Made by a program: the position numbers and the translations under genes. Shown here in pieces: positions 17,217 to 25,960 of a DNA stretch of 64,000 bases; position 1 is the stretch's first letter, and each line of letters opens with the position of its first letter. The notes under the pieces are model-generated. The model did not search any database. It was not told the origin of the DNA and saw only the letters and a program-made list of their open reading frames with translations. The DNA comes from Aliiroseovarius halocynthiae (GTDB lineage: Bacteria; Pseudomonadota; Alphaproteobacteria; Rhodobacterales; Rhodobacteraceae). The stretch lies in the NCBI RefSeq assembly GCF_007004645.1, contig NZ_ML660019.1:265295-329294 (forward strand), in the 5' to 3' direction.

Positions 17217-18449
17217 ATGACATCTATGACCGACCCTCATCAGGGCCAGTTCCGGCTTTCTATGTTGTTCAACGATACGCGCTATCGTTCGCTGACATAC
17301 CAAGCCATTGCCGCCATTCTTCTGGCGTTGGCAATCTGGTATCTCGCAAACAACCTTGTGCAGAACTTGCGGACCGCCGGCCTGAATATTTCCTTCGACT
17401 TCCTGCGCGATTCTGCGGGCTATGACATCAATCAGCGCCTTATCGAATACGACAGCCAGTCGACCCATGCACGCGCCGCAATTGTAGGGATCCTGAACAC
17501 ACTTCTTGTGTCGTTCCTGGCCTGCATTACGGCGACAATCTTCGGCGTCATCGCCGGGGTTTTGCGCTTGTCCAACAACTGGTTGGTCTCCAAGCTCATG
17601 TCCGTTTATGTCGAGATCTTCCGCAATATTCCGGTGCTGATCTGGATCATCATCATCTTCACGATCATGACCGCCGTGATGCCTGCACCACGCGCATTCC
17701 GGGGCGACACGCCCGAAGCAACCATGCTGTTGGACATGTTCGCCTTCACCAACCGTGGTGTGTACATTCCGGGCCCGTATTTCACAGCGCCGCTCTTTGC
17801 GAGCGCCTTCCTGAACTGGGTTCTGGTGTTGGCCGTGCTTGCAGGCAGCCTGTTTGCCACCCGCCGTATGGCGCGTTGGGCGACTGGCGTGCAGGAACAA
17901 ACCGGCGTACGTCCGACCACTTGGTACTTCACGCTGGCCATGTGGATTGTTCCTGTTGGTTTGCTGCTTATGGTTATGGGCCTGGCATGGGAGATCCCCG
18001 CGCTGAAAGGCTTTAACTTCAAAGGTGGTATCAAAATCGGTGGTGCCCTCATCGCTCTGTGGTTCGCGTTGTCGATTTACACCGGTGCATTCATCGCAGA
18101 AAACGTGCGTGCCGGTATTCAGGCGATCAGCAAAGGTCAGACCGAAGCGGCAGGTGCCCTTGGTTTGCGTCCGCGTCGTACGATGAACCTCGTCGTCCTG
18201 CCTCAGGCACTGCGTGTGATCATCCCGCCGTTGATTTCGCACTATCTGAACATCACCAAGAACTCGTCCCTTGCGATTGCTGTTGGCTATGCCGATGTGA
18301 CCGCAACTTTGGGCGGCATCACGTTGAACCAGACCGGTCGCGCCATTGAGTGTGTGCTTCTGTTGATGGCCTTCTACCTGACGATTTCGTTGCTCATCTC
18401 GGTTGGGATGAACTTCTACAACAAATCCGTGAAGCTGGAGGAGCGTTGA
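17217..18449 (+). CDS. aapQ: L-amino acid ABC transporter permease AapQ
   Basis: This permease of about 410 residues has a long periplasmic insertion between the first helices and the BPD_transp_1 domain. The EAA loop is visible as QTEAAGALGLRPRRTMNLVVLPQ in the C-terminal part and contacts the AapP ATPase. Two starts are possible, ATG 17208 and ATG 17217. The second has GGGG at good distance and is preferred. It overlaps nothing upstream but is separated from aapM by one base. Confidence 0.93.
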   Translation: MTSMTDPHQGQFRLSMLFNDTRYRSLTYQAIAAILLALAIWYLANNLVQNLRTAGLNISFDFLRDSAGYDINQRLIEYDSQSTHARAAIVGILNTLLVSFLACITATIFGVIAGVLRLSNNWLVSKLMSVYVEIFRNIPVLIWIIIIFTIMTAVMPAPRAFRGDTPEATMLLDMFAFTNRGVYIPGPYFTAPLFASAFLNWVLVLAVLAGSLFATRRMARWATGVQEQTGVRPTTWYFTLAMWIVPVGLLLMVMGLAWEIPALKGFNFKGGIKIGGALIALWFALSIYTGAFIAENVRAGIQAISKGQTEAAGALGLRPRRTMNLVVLPQALRVIIPPLISHYLNITKNSSLAIAVGYADVTATLGGITLNQTGRAIECVLLLMAFYLTISLLISVGMNFYNKSVKLEER

Positions 18450-18450
18450 T

Positions 18451-19734
18451 ATGACCGACCTTTCATTTGTACGCTCTGACATGCTGCCCGAGCGGGCTCC
18501 GCCTGCAAACGAGGTGGGCATGGTCAAATGGCTGCGCACCAACTTGTTCTCGACTTGGGCGAATTCGCTTCTGACTATTGCAGCTTTCTATGTGATCTAT
18601 CTGGTGCTGGCCAACGTTCTGCCGTGGTTCTCCGGAGGCGTCTGGACGACGTCCAGCCTGTCTGAGTGCCGCGAGGTTCTGCAAGGCGAGGTGGGTGGCT
18701 GTTTCTCGGTCCTGACCGAGCGGTGGAACCAGCTGATCTATGGGTTCAAATACCCTGTCGATCTGTACTGGCGCCCGAACATTGCTTTGCTGTTGCTGGC
18801 ATTCGCTGCAGCTCCGGTGCTATTCTTCGATCTGCCGCGTAAACTTCTGCTGTTCACGGCGATCTATCCCTTCGTGGCCTACTGGCTGATTTGGGGCGGT
18901 CCGATCGGTGTGCCTGTAACCGCGTTTGTGGGCATCCTAGGCGCCTATCTGGTGTTTGAACGCTTTAACGCCGCGAACTTTGCTGCGGCCGGTTTGGCTG
19001 CCGTAGCCGTGGCGTTTTCGCTGTGGTTCATCGGTGGGTATCTGGTCGATATGTTAGCCAGCGATGATCCGCTGCTGACCCCTGTGGCCTCGCGCGATTT
19101 GGGCGGCTTCATGCTGAACCTGATGCTGGGTGTGACCTGTGTGTCGCTGTCGATCCCGCTGGGCATTGCCCTGGCGCTGGGCCGCCAGTCCAACTTGCCG
19201 CTGATCAAAGGCGTCTGTGTGATCTTCATCGAATTCATTCGTGGGGTTCCGCTGATCACGCTTCTGTTTGTGGCATCGGTGATGTTGGCATATTTCTTCC
19301 CGCCAGATGCAACAGTTGACCTGTTCCTGCGCGTGGTGATCATGATCACCCTGTTTTCGTCGGCTTATATCGCCGAAGTGATCCGGGGCGGTCTGGCCGC
19401 GCTGCCGAAAGGACAATACGAAGCCGCAGACAGCCTTGGGTTGGACTACCCACAGGCCATGCGCTTTATCATCCTGCCGCAAGCGCTCAAGATCTCGATT
19501 CCGGGTATCGTGAACGTTGCTGTGGGTCTGTTTAAGGACACCACGCTGGTCTCGGTGATCTCGATGTTCGATCTGGTCGGCATGATCCGCGGCCCGATCC
19601 TGGCCTCGCAGGAATGGAATGGCGTTTACTGGGAGCTTCTGGGCTTTGCCGCGCTTCTGTTCTTCGTCGTCTGTTACGGCATTTCACAATATTCGCAGTG
19701 GCTGGAGCGCCGGCTTCGCACGGACCACCGTTAA
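18451..19734 (+). CDS. aapM: L-amino acid ABC transporter permease AapM
   Basis: This 427-residue permease is the partner of AapQ. It has several N-terminal helices, a periplasmic loop with cysteines (SLSECREVL and GGCFSVL), and a C-terminal permease domain with the EAA loop KGQYEAADSLGLDYPQAM. The heterodimer AapQ-AapM forms the membrane channel. GGAG precedes the ATG inside the end of aapQ, which supports tight coupling. aapP follows after 12 bases. Confidence 0.94.
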   Translation: MTDLSFVRSDMLPERAPPANEVGMVKWLRTNLFSTWANSLLTIAAFYVIYLVLANVLPWFSGGVWTTSSLSECREVLQGEVGGCFSVLTERWNQLIYGFKYPVDLYWRPNIALLLLAFAAAPVLFFDLPRKLLLFTAIYPFVAYWLIWGGPIGVPVTAFVGILGAYLVFERFNAANFAAAGLAAVAVAFSLWFIGGYLVDMLASDDPLLTPVASRDLGGFMLNLMLGVTCVSLSIPLGIALALGRQSNLPLIKGVCVIFIEFIRGVPLITLLFVASVMLAYFFPPDATVDLFLRVVIMITLFSSAYIAEVIRGGLAALPKGQYEAADSLGLDYPQAMRFIILPQALKISIPGIVNVAVGLFKDTTLVSVISMFDLVGMIRGPILASQEWNGVYWELLGFAALLFFVVCYGISQYSQWLERRLRTDHR

Positions 19735-19746
19735 AGGAGAGACGTC

Positions 19747-20532
19747 ATGTCTTCTATTACTCTCGATCACCACGCTGATCGCAGCAAAATGGCCGTCTCG
19801 GACGAGGTGGCAATTGAAATCCGCAACATGAACAAGTGGTATGGCTCGTTCCACGTGCTGCGCGATATTGATCTGACCGTCTATCAGGGCGAACGGATTG
19901 TTATTGCGGGGCCGTCGGGCTCGGGTAAATCCACCTTGATCCGTTGTATCAACCGTCTGGAAGAACACCAGGAAGGTCAGATCATTGTTGATGGGACCGA
20001 GCTGACCTCGGACCTGAAAAACGTCGACAAGGTACGTTCGGAAGTGGGGATGGTGTTTCAGCACTTCAACCTCTTCCCGCACCTGACCATTTTGGAAAAC
20101 TGCACGCTGGCGCCCATATGGGTGCGCAAAGAGCCCAAAAAAGAGGCCGAAGAGCGTGCGATGCATTTCCTTGAGAAGGTGAAGATCCCCGAACAGGCCC
20201 ACAAGTATCCGGGCATGTTGTCGGGTGGTCAGCAGCAACGTGTGGCGATTGCCCGCTCGCTGTGCATGATGCCGCGCATCATGTTGTTCGACGAACCGAC
20301 CTCGGCGCTTGACCCCGAGATGATCAAGGAAGTGCTGGAAACCATGGTGGAGCTTGCCGAGGAAGGCATGACCATGCTGTGCGTGACCCACGAAATGGGC
20401 TTCGCGAAAGAGGTCGCCAACCGCGTGATCTTCATGGATGCCGGACAGATTGTGGAACAGAACGAACCGGAAGAGTTCTTCAACAACCCGCAATCGGAAC
20501 GCACCAAGCTGTTCCTCAGCCAGATCCTTTGA
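19747..20532 (+). CDS. aapP: L-amino acid ABC transporter ATPase AapP
   Basis: This 261-residue ATPase energises AapQM. Walker [10 protein letters not shown] is near residue 56, the Q-loop follows in [10 protein letters not shown], the signature is [13 protein letters not shown] and Walker B is [12 protein letters not shown], then the H-loop VTHEMGF. These match the polar amino acid transporter class. AAAGGAGA precedes the ATG at good spacing. The gene ends the operon and is followed by an intrinsic terminator. Confidence 0.96.
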   Translation: MSSITLDHHADRSKMAVSDEVAIEIRNMNKWYGSFHVLRDIDLTVYQGERIVIAGPSGSGKSTLIRCINRLEEHQEGQIIVDGTELTSDLKNVDKVRSEVGMVFQHFNLFPHLTILENCTLAPIWVRKEPKKEAEERAMHFLEKVKIPEQAHKYPGMLSGGQQQRVAIARSLCMMPRIMLFDEPTSALDPEMIKEVLETMVELAEEGMTMLCVTHEMGFAKEVANRVIFMDAGQIVEQNEPEEFFNNPQSERTKLFLSQIL

Positions 20533-20551
20533 TCTTTCTGACACGAACTTC

Positions 20552-20583
20552 AAAAGCCCCGCCATTTTGGTGGGGCTTTTTTG
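20552..20583 (+). terminator. Terminator of the aap operon
   Basis: AAAAGCCCCGCC pairs with GGTGGGGCTTTT (one G-T pair) around ATTTT, followed by more T residues. Confidence 0.88.
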
Positions 20584-20638
20584 TTATGATGGTGCTAGAA
20601 GGCGGCCAACACGGTCACCTTAATCACGGAATGACATC

Positions 20639-21088
20639 ATGACTGCCATAAAACGCATCGTTCTTTCAAGCGACCACGCCGCCATCGAGCTGCGCAAAAC
20701 CATTGCAGATCACATCACTGCAAAAGGGTACGAGGCAGTTGATATCGGCCCGATGACACCCGAAAGCACCCATTACCCCAAACATGGCGAAGCTGCGGCC
20801 CGCAAAGTGGCCTCGGGCGATTGTGCGCTGGGCATCATTCTGTGCGGTACGGGGCAGGGCATCATGATGTCTGCCAACCGTGTTGACGGCGTGCGCTGCG
20901 GCGTCTGCTCGGAAGCGTTCTCGGCCCGCATGATCCGCGAGCACAACAACGCCAACATGCTGTCCATCGGCGCCCGCGTCGTCGGTCAGGATCTGGCGCT
21001 GCACATCGTCGATGCCTTTCTGGCCGCCGAGTTCGAAGGCGGACGCCACGCTACGCGCGTGGACATGATGGAAGCTATCGACGGCTAA
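20639..21088 (+). CDS. rpiB: Ribose-5-phosphate isomerase B
   Basis: This 149-residue protein begins with the SSDHAAIELRK motif of the RpiB/LacAB family. It includes LCGTGQGIMMSANR, with the catalytic cysteine, and the NMLSIGARVVG segment. RpiB interconverts ribose-5-phosphate and ribulose-5-phosphate in the pentose phosphate pathway. It lies alone after the aap terminator. A hairpin without a T-tract separates it from the convergent VOC gene. Confidence 0.95.
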   Translation: MTAIKRIVLSSDHAAIELRKTIADHITAKGYEAVDIGPMTPESTHYPKHGEAAARKVASGDCALGIILCGTGQGIMMSANRVDGVRCGVCSEAFSARMIREHNNANMLSIGARVVGQDLALHIVDAFLAAEFEGGRHATRVDMMEAIDG

Positions 21089-21112
21089 ACCGGGAAGCCG
21101 GCTTTGGTCTTT

Positions 21113-21144
21113 GGGGCCGTATAGCTGAGAAGATATACGGCCCC
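21113..21144. terminator. Hairpin between convergent rpiB and VOC gene
   Basis: GGGGCCGTATA (21113-21123) pairs exactly with TATACGGCCCC (21134-21144) around a 10-base loop. It has no T-run but could serve both strands. Confidence 0.55.
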
Positions 21145-21162
21145 GCTATCAGAGAGGCGTTG

Positions 21163-21540
21163 CTAGAGCGTTTGTCCGACGTCGATGCGGTTCCCATCGT
21201 GATCCGCGAACACGAAGCTGCGCAGTCCGTAGTCCTGATCCTTCAGGGCCTTGATAATGCGAAAACCCTGTGCTTCGCATGCTTTGTGCGCTTGGGCAGC
21301 ATCTGACACCAGCATATGGGCGACGTTGAATTTTGGCGCATTATGGTCGGGTTGCAGCGAAAGATGCAGCTCAGCTGCACCACCTTCCAAGATCATATAC
21401 CCGACGGGATCGCCGTTCTGAAAAGTCTGCTTTAACCCGAAGATGCTGCGGTAGGCGGCGGACGCGATTGTTATGTCCGAGACAGGGATGATTGCGGCCA
21501 CACGGCCAGGAACGAGTTGCGTGTATTGGGGATGAGCCAT
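21163..21540 (-). CDS. VOC-superfamily (glyoxalase/bleomycin-resistance) protein
   Basis: This 125-residue protein has the VOC fold pattern: a first beta-alpha unit with AAIIPVSDI and YRSIFGLKQ, then AAELHLSLQPDH and a final FVFADHDGNRIDVGQ strand containing the metal-ligand glutamate or aspartate region. VOC proteins range from lyases to drug-binding proteins, and nothing here identifies the substrate. The start at 21540 (MAHPQY) gives the usual length. A longer frame upstream has no family similarity. Confidence 0.8.
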   Translation of the reverse strand: MAHPQYTQLVPGRVAAIIPVSDITIASAAYRSIFGLKQTFQNGDPVGYMILEGGAAELHLSLQPDHNAPKFNVAHMLVSDAAQAHKACEAQGFRIIKALKDQDYGLRSFVFADHDGNRIDVGQTL

Positions 21541-21682
21541 TGGAAGCCCTTTCGTACTGGCGACAGATTGTAAGAACGGTCGGTGCCGTTTCCTCTTACA
21601 CTCTATCAATTCCAAGGGCGGTGCCTTGGGCGTAGATTAGGGTTAGAATTTCCGCGTCACAAGCAAATAGTCATCCGCCTTG

Positions 21683-22186
21683 TCAAATCAGCTCGCGTGG
21701 CACAACAAACTCGACCACGCGGCCCGTGCCCCAATCCACATCGCCCCAGTTCTCGGCGTCGAATTCGATCACGGCTGTCGCGGCCGAAGGATAGTGTTGG
21801 AATTTCTGATGGGGATGCGGTTCTGCAGCCAGTCGCCGCGCCAAAGTGGCTGAACCGGGGTTGTGCGCGATCATCATAACGGTCGCGGCAGAAGCCCCAC
21901 GCAACGCCGCCAGCATATCTTCATGCGACGTCAGATACAGCCCAGCGTCATAGCTGGCGTCGGGAAGCCCCACGAGTTTATCCGCGATCAATGCCCAAGT
22001 TTCACGCGTACGCTCGGCATCCGAGCACAGAACCTCGCCTGGTGTATAGCCATGGTCCGCCAACCAGCGTCCAATGGCCTTTGCTGACGCGCGCCCTCGT
22101 TTGTTCAGTGGTCGCGCGTGGTCATCCAGTGTTGGATCTTTCCAACTGGACTTTGCGTGACGGGTAAGGATCAGGGTCAAGGTCAT
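21683..22186 (-). CDS. SixA-type histidine phosphatase
   Basis: This 167-residue protein begins LTLILTRHAKSSW, which holds the RHG/RHA catalytic histidine of the histidine phosphatase superfamily. DDHARPLNKRG follows and later MMIAHNPG, containing the second catalytic histidine. SixA proteins dephosphorylate histidine phosphotransfer domains, but small members like this may act on other phosphates. Its ATG overlaps the stop of the Fe-S gene (ATGA), so the pair is translationally coupled downstream of argB. Confidence 0.88.
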   Translation of the reverse strand: MTLTLILTRHAKSSWKDPTLDDHARPLNKRGRASAKAIGRWLADHGYTPGEVLCSDAERTRETWALIADKLVGLPDASYDAGLYLTSHEDMLAALRGASAATVMMIAHNPGSATLARRLAAEPHPHQKFQHYPSAATAVIEFDAENWGDVDWGTGRVVEFVVPRELI

Positions 22187-22800
22187 CTTGGGTTGAACGC
22201 TTTCATGTGAAATTCAGATTGAGCGGGCAATCTGCCATAGTTCCTACTGGCGGGGCAAGAGCGGCGAACCGCGCATCCGGTGGCCATGCATTGCGCACTG
22301 TCCAATCCGTTCAGATGTTCTTTGCAAACAGGTACATCATAGCCTTCTGCGCCAAGCGCCGATACCGGGCAGGCGGATAGGCAGGGGGCCGCGCAGCTGA
22401 CGCAAGGCATGGTTCCGCTTGGGGACAGGGGAAGCTCGCCCGGAATTCGGACCGCGCCACGATAGCTGATCCATAATCCTGCCGTGTCGTGAACCAACAT
22501 ACCCACCGGGCTGTCCCAAGCCCGACCAGATGCCCGCGCCCAAGCTTGGAATGGTGGATAAGGCGGGCCATCAGAAGGAAATACCGCCGTCCCACCCCAA
22601 GCATGGGCTAACGCGCCGATGACCCGTTTCGACCACCGATCCATCGGATCCGGGGCGCCGTCTTGGTATTCTGGGCTGCCCGTGAAAGCCGCCCAGAATT
22701 CGGGCTCGTATGGGCCCAGCAAAACGACTGTATCCCCATCGTCATGCAGCGACCCAAGCACTTGAAGATGCTGGGATTCTGCTGATGGTTCACAGGTCAT
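22183..22800 (-). CDS. Ferredoxin-like Fe-S protein
   Basis: This 205-residue protein has an N-terminal body with no family I can name and a cysteine-rich C-terminal third. The arrangement CVSCAAPCLSACP is a 4Fe-4S pattern, and a second set (CKEH, QCMATGC, SCPAS) could hold another cluster. The layout recalls the C-terminal ferredoxin part of epoxyqueuosine-reductase-like proteins. It starts 12 bases after the argB stop and overlaps the SixA gene by four bases. A redox role is inferred. The substrate is unknown. Confidence 0.75.
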   Translation of the reverse strand: MTCEPSAESQHLQVLGSLHDDGDTVVLLGPYEPEFWAAFTGSPEYQDGAPDPMDRWSKRVIGALAHAWGGTAVFPSDGPPYPPFQAWARASGRAWDSPVGMLVHDTAGLWISYRGAVRIPGELPLSPSGTMPCVSCAAPCLSACPVSALGAEGYDVPVCKEHLNGLDSAQCMATGCAVRRSCPASRNYGRLPAQSEFHMKAFNPR

Positions 22801-22812
22801 TTCTGCCTCATA

Positions 22813-23673
22813 TTATGCGCGGATGAGCGATCCAGCCCCGTGGTCCGTGTAAAGCTCTAACAAACAGGCATTCGGAGCACGGCCATCCAGAATAACCACA
22901 GCGCGCACACCACCTTCGATGGCGTCCAATGCTGTTTCTGTCTTTGGAATCATCCCGCCTGCGATCACGCTTGACGCCGTCATCTCGCGGATTTGCGTGG
23001 GTGTCAGTTCGGTCAAAACCTCGCCATCCGCACCTTTCACGCCTTCGACGTCAGTCAACAGAAGCAGACGATCCGCCTTCAGCGCAGCGGCAATTGCTCC
23101 GGCCATTGTGTCGCCGTTGATGTTGAACGTTTCGCCATTGCGACCCGCGCCAAGTGGCGCAATGACCGGGATAGCCTCGGCTGCGGCCAGATCGTGCAGG
23201 ACCGAGACATCCACGTCAGACGGCGTTCCCACAAAGCCCAGCTCTGGGTCGGTCTGGTCGCAGGTTACAAGCCCGGCATCCTTACCTGACAAGCCCACGG
23301 CCTTGCCGCCTTCGGCGTTGATCGCTTGTACAATACGCTTGTTCACACGGCCCGACAGGACCATCTCGACCACTTCCACTGTCGCCGCGTCCGTTACCCG
23401 CTTGCCGTTTACAAAGCTGCTTTCGATCTGAAGTTTGTCTAGCATCGCGTTGATCATCGGCCCACCGCCATGCACAACAACTGGTTTCACACCGACCTGT
23501 CGCATCAACACGATATCGCGTGCAAAGCTGGCCATTTCTTCGTCGTTACCCATGGCGTTGCCGCCAAATTTGATGACGACTGTCGCGCCGGTATAGCGCT
23601 GAAGATAGGGCAGGGCTTGGGACAGGGTCCTGGCGGTGGCGATCCAATCGCGGTTCATAATCTGGGTCTTCAT
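22813..23673 (-). CDS. argB: Acetylglutamate kinase
   Basis: This 286-residue enzyme phosphorylates N-acetylglutamate in arginine biosynthesis. The amino acid kinase fold shows [11 protein letters not shown] near residue 34, then [11 protein letters not shown], and a C-terminal [12 protein letters not shown]. The N-terminal extension before [12 protein letters not shown] is typical of arginine-feedback-inhibited forms, so inhibition by arginine is likely. ATG 23673 was chosen from two close options. The Fe-S protein and SixA follow on the same strand. Confidence 0.95.
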   Translation of the reverse strand: MKTQIMNRDWIATARTLSQALPYLQRYTGATVVIKFGGNAMGNDEEMASFARDIVLMRQVGVKPVVVHGGGPMINAMLDKLQIESSFVNGKRVTDAATVEVVEMVLSGRVNKRIVQAINAEGGKAVGLSGKDAGLVTCDQTDPELGFVGTPSDVDVSVLHDLAAAEAIPVIAPLGAGRNGETFNINGDTMAGAIAAALKADRLLLLTDVEGVKGADGEVLTELTPTQIREMTASSVIAGGMIPKTETALDAIEGGVRAVVILDGRAPNACLLELYTDHGAGSLIRA

Positions 23674-23779
23674 TTGCTGGTCCTTCGTTCCGACCGTGTT
23701 ACGCGCTTGCGTCCGGCCTGCCAAGGGGCATTGCAGCCACTGCCCCGCCTGCTACTGTGGCGCGAACAAGAGGTGTCCC

Positions 23780-24514
23780 ATGAACGATGACCGCAAAACG
23801 CTGCTTCTGACCGGCGCAAGCCGAGGTATCGGCCATGCAACCGTCCGCAAGTTCAATCGCGAAGGATGGCGTGTGATTACCTGTTCCCGCCACCCGTTCC
23901 CCGAAGAATGTCCGTGGGGCGGCGGCGAAGACAACCACGTGCAGTTGGATCTGTCCGATCCCGCTGACACCATCAACGCGGTTGGCGTTATTCAGGAACG
24001 CCTGAATGGGCGGCTAGATGCGCTGGTGAATAACGCGGGGATCTCACCTAAAGGGCCGGATGGCGCACGATTGAATACGCTGAACACTGATTTGATGGAT
24101 TGGGGCAAAGTGTTCCATGTGAACTTTTTCGCCTCTGTCGTTCTGGCCCGCGGTCTGCGCGAGGAATTGGCCGCGGCGAAGGGCGCTGTTGTAAATGTGA
24201 CCTCGATTGCTGGCTCTCGTGTGCATCCGTTCGCGGGTGCCGCCTATGCAACCTCGAAGGCCGCGCTTGCGGCACTTACCCGCGAGATGGCACATGATTT
24301 CGGACCAATGGGCGTGCGTGTGAACGCGATTGCGCCGGGCGAAGTCGAGACTGCGATCCTGTCCCCCGGCACCGACAAGATCGTCGAGAAACTGCCCATG
24401 CAACGCCTTGGTCAGCCCGAGGAAGTCGCCTCGGCGATCTATTTCCTTTGTTCGGGCGAAAGCTCGTACATCTCGGGCGCGGAAATTGAGGTTAATGGAG
24501 CACAGCACGTGTGA
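23780..24514 (+). CDS. SDR-family oxidoreductase
   Basis: This 244-residue NAD(P)-dependent short-chain dehydrogenase has the TGASRGIGHAT cofactor motif at residues 11-21. NNAGISPKGP and the YATSKAAL catalytic Tyr-Lys pair (with the Ser in VNVTSIAGS) follow, and PGEVETAI is near the end. It is catalytically complete. The substrate is not predictable. It is transcribed divergently from argB with about 100 bases between, and converges on engB. Confidence 0.9.
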   Translation: MNDDRKTLLLTGASRGIGHATVRKFNREGWRVITCSRHPFPEECPWGGGEDNHVQLDLSDPADTINAVGVIQERLNGRLDALVNNAGISPKGPDGARLNTLNTDLMDWGKVFHVNFFASVVLARGLREELAAAKGAVVNVTSIAGSRVHPFAGAAYATSKAALAALTREMAHDFGPMGVRVNAIAPGEVETAILSPGTDKIVEKLPMQRLGQPEEVASAIYFLCSGESSYISGAEIEVNGAQHV

Positions 24515-24554
24515 GCGAGGCGCCAAGACCTCGCCCTGCGGGATGCATGCGCCG

Positions 24555-25208
24555 TCAGTCTAGCCCAGCGATGATCGCCCGCAAGGTCTCGATCCCGTCG
24601 CCTTTTTCAGACGAGGTCAACACCAGTTCAGGATAGGCTGCGGGGTGCTTCGACAGGGCTTTGCGGACCTGCTCCAACACCTTCTCGCGGTCCTTTTCTT
24701 TGACCTTATCGGCCTTGGTCATCACCACTTGGAAGGTCACGGCGGATTTGTCCAGAAGGGCCATGATCTCTTCATCGACCTTCTTCACGCCATGGCGCGA
24801 ATCGACCAGAACGAAGGCGCGGCGTAGGTTTTGGCGGCCGGACAGGTAGTTCTTCAAAAGCCGCTGCCACTTCGCGACAATCTGCACCGGAGCATTCGCA
24901 TAGCCATAGCCCGGCAAGTCGACCAAATATGGGCCGCCGGTGGTGGTGAAAAAGTTGATTTCTTGCGTGCGACCGGGAGTGTTCGATGCGCGGGCAAGTT
25001 TGACACGACCTGTCAGCGCATTGATCAGGCTTGATTTCCCAACGTTCGAACGCCCAGCGAAGCATACTTCGATCCGATCGGGCGCAGGCAGCCCGTCCAT
25101 CGCGACGACGCCTTTCAGAAAGTCGGTTGCCCCTGCAAACAACAAGCGGCCTTTTTCCTTGGATGCTTGATCCGGCTCTTCGGCCATGGGGAATGGAAGC
25201 ATAGTCAT
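24555..25208 (-). CDS. engB: Ribosome biogenesis GTPase EngB/YsxC
   Basis: This 217-residue GTPase acts in large-subunit assembly. G1 is GRSNVGKSSLINALTG, the G2 threonine is in RTQEINFF, G3 is DLPGYGYA, G4 is TKADK and G5 is near TSSEKGDG. ATG 25208 overlaps the stop of the MOSC gene (ATGA), which supports it over the longer upstream frame. It is the last gene in the minus-strand run yidC-MOSC-engB. Confidence 0.95.
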   Translation of the reverse strand: MTMLPFPMAEEPDQASKEKGRLLFAGATDFLKGVVAMDGLPAPDRIEVCFAGRSNVGKSSLINALTGRVKLARASNTPGRTQEINFFTTTGGPYLVDLPGYGYANAPVQIVAKWQRLLKNYLSGRQNLRRAFVLVDSRHGVKKVDEEIMALLDKSAVTFQVVMTKADKVKEKDREKVLEQVRKALSKHPAAYPELVLTSSEKGDGIETLRAIIAGLD

Positions 25209-25960
25209 CCGATCACCTCGACTGGTTCCTCGCGTACGATCACACCGGGCTTCGTCACCACGGCATAGATGCCACAATCCCGATGTCCCCAATGTGTGTT
25301 AAGCACGCCCAGCGTATCTGCGTCACGCTCACCTGTGCGCGTGCTGGCGGTCGTTGCCAAGCAGCGCGTGATGTGTTCGCGGACCTCAAATTCCGCCTCG
25401 CCGACGCGCAGGCGCTTGCCAATCCAGTTGCGCTCTTCCCATGGTGCAAACCCGTCCAGCAGAACGTTCCCCCGCCAGCGCAGAGGCGAGATTTCGCGGC
25501 CCAGTTTTTCTTCCACCGCACGATGAGAGGCGAGATTGATGAAGGAAATGCTTTCGAACTCTGTATCGGTCATCCCGCGCCCGACAGTCACCAGCTGTGC
25601 TGGCCGTGCGCGGTTTTCAGGCGACAAGGGCATGACCCAATCCAGAAATCTTTCGTGGTCTTCGGGACGGTCCGGGTTGATTATGATACCGGGCTGCGAA
25701 GGGTGTGTCAACGTGACCGTGTTCGTCTGCTCGTCGGAAACAGCCGAAATCGCCATCAGACTTGGCGCCTTGGCCCCACGCGAAAAATTCGTGCAGGGCA
25801 CCCAGCTTTTCCCATCATCCAGTTTGGCCGCATCATGGGCGACCGCCCATTTGCGATCGAGGGGCAGGCAATGCCCCTGGGTCACAGATACGCGTAGCAG
25901 CTCTTCGCGCCCATGCGACTTGATCGGGTGTCGCCAAATGCCAGCGACAACCCCAGTCAT
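25205..25960 (-). CDS. MOSC-domain protein
   Basis: This 251-residue protein has a MOSC beta-barrel N-terminal part (GIWRHPIKSHGREEL) and a C-terminal MOSC core with RWRGNVLLDG and ITRCLATTA, where the conserved cysteine lies. MOSC proteins bind or transfer sulfur or molybdenum cofactor, as in YcbX and MARC. Its stop overlaps the engB start and its start overlaps yidC by four bases, so it is part of a coupled set. The substrate is unknown. Confidence 0.9.
   Translation of the reverse strand: MTGVVAGIWRHPIKSHGREELLRVSVTQGHCLPLDRKWAVAHDAAKLDDGKSWVPCTNFSRGAKAPSLMAISAVSDEQTNTVTLTHPSQPGIIINPDRPEDHERFLDWVMPLSPENRARPAQLVTVGRGMTDTEFESISFINLASHRAVEEKLGREISPLRWRGNVLLDGFAPWEERNWIGKRLRVGEAEFEVREHITRCLATTASTRTGERDADTLGVLNTHWGHRDCGIYAVVTKPGVIVREEPVEVIG

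Noticed and set aside
16998-18542. 514-codon antisense frame over aapQ
   Set aside because: Its histidine- and glutamine-rich translation is typical of a shadow frame, and AapQ is well supported.
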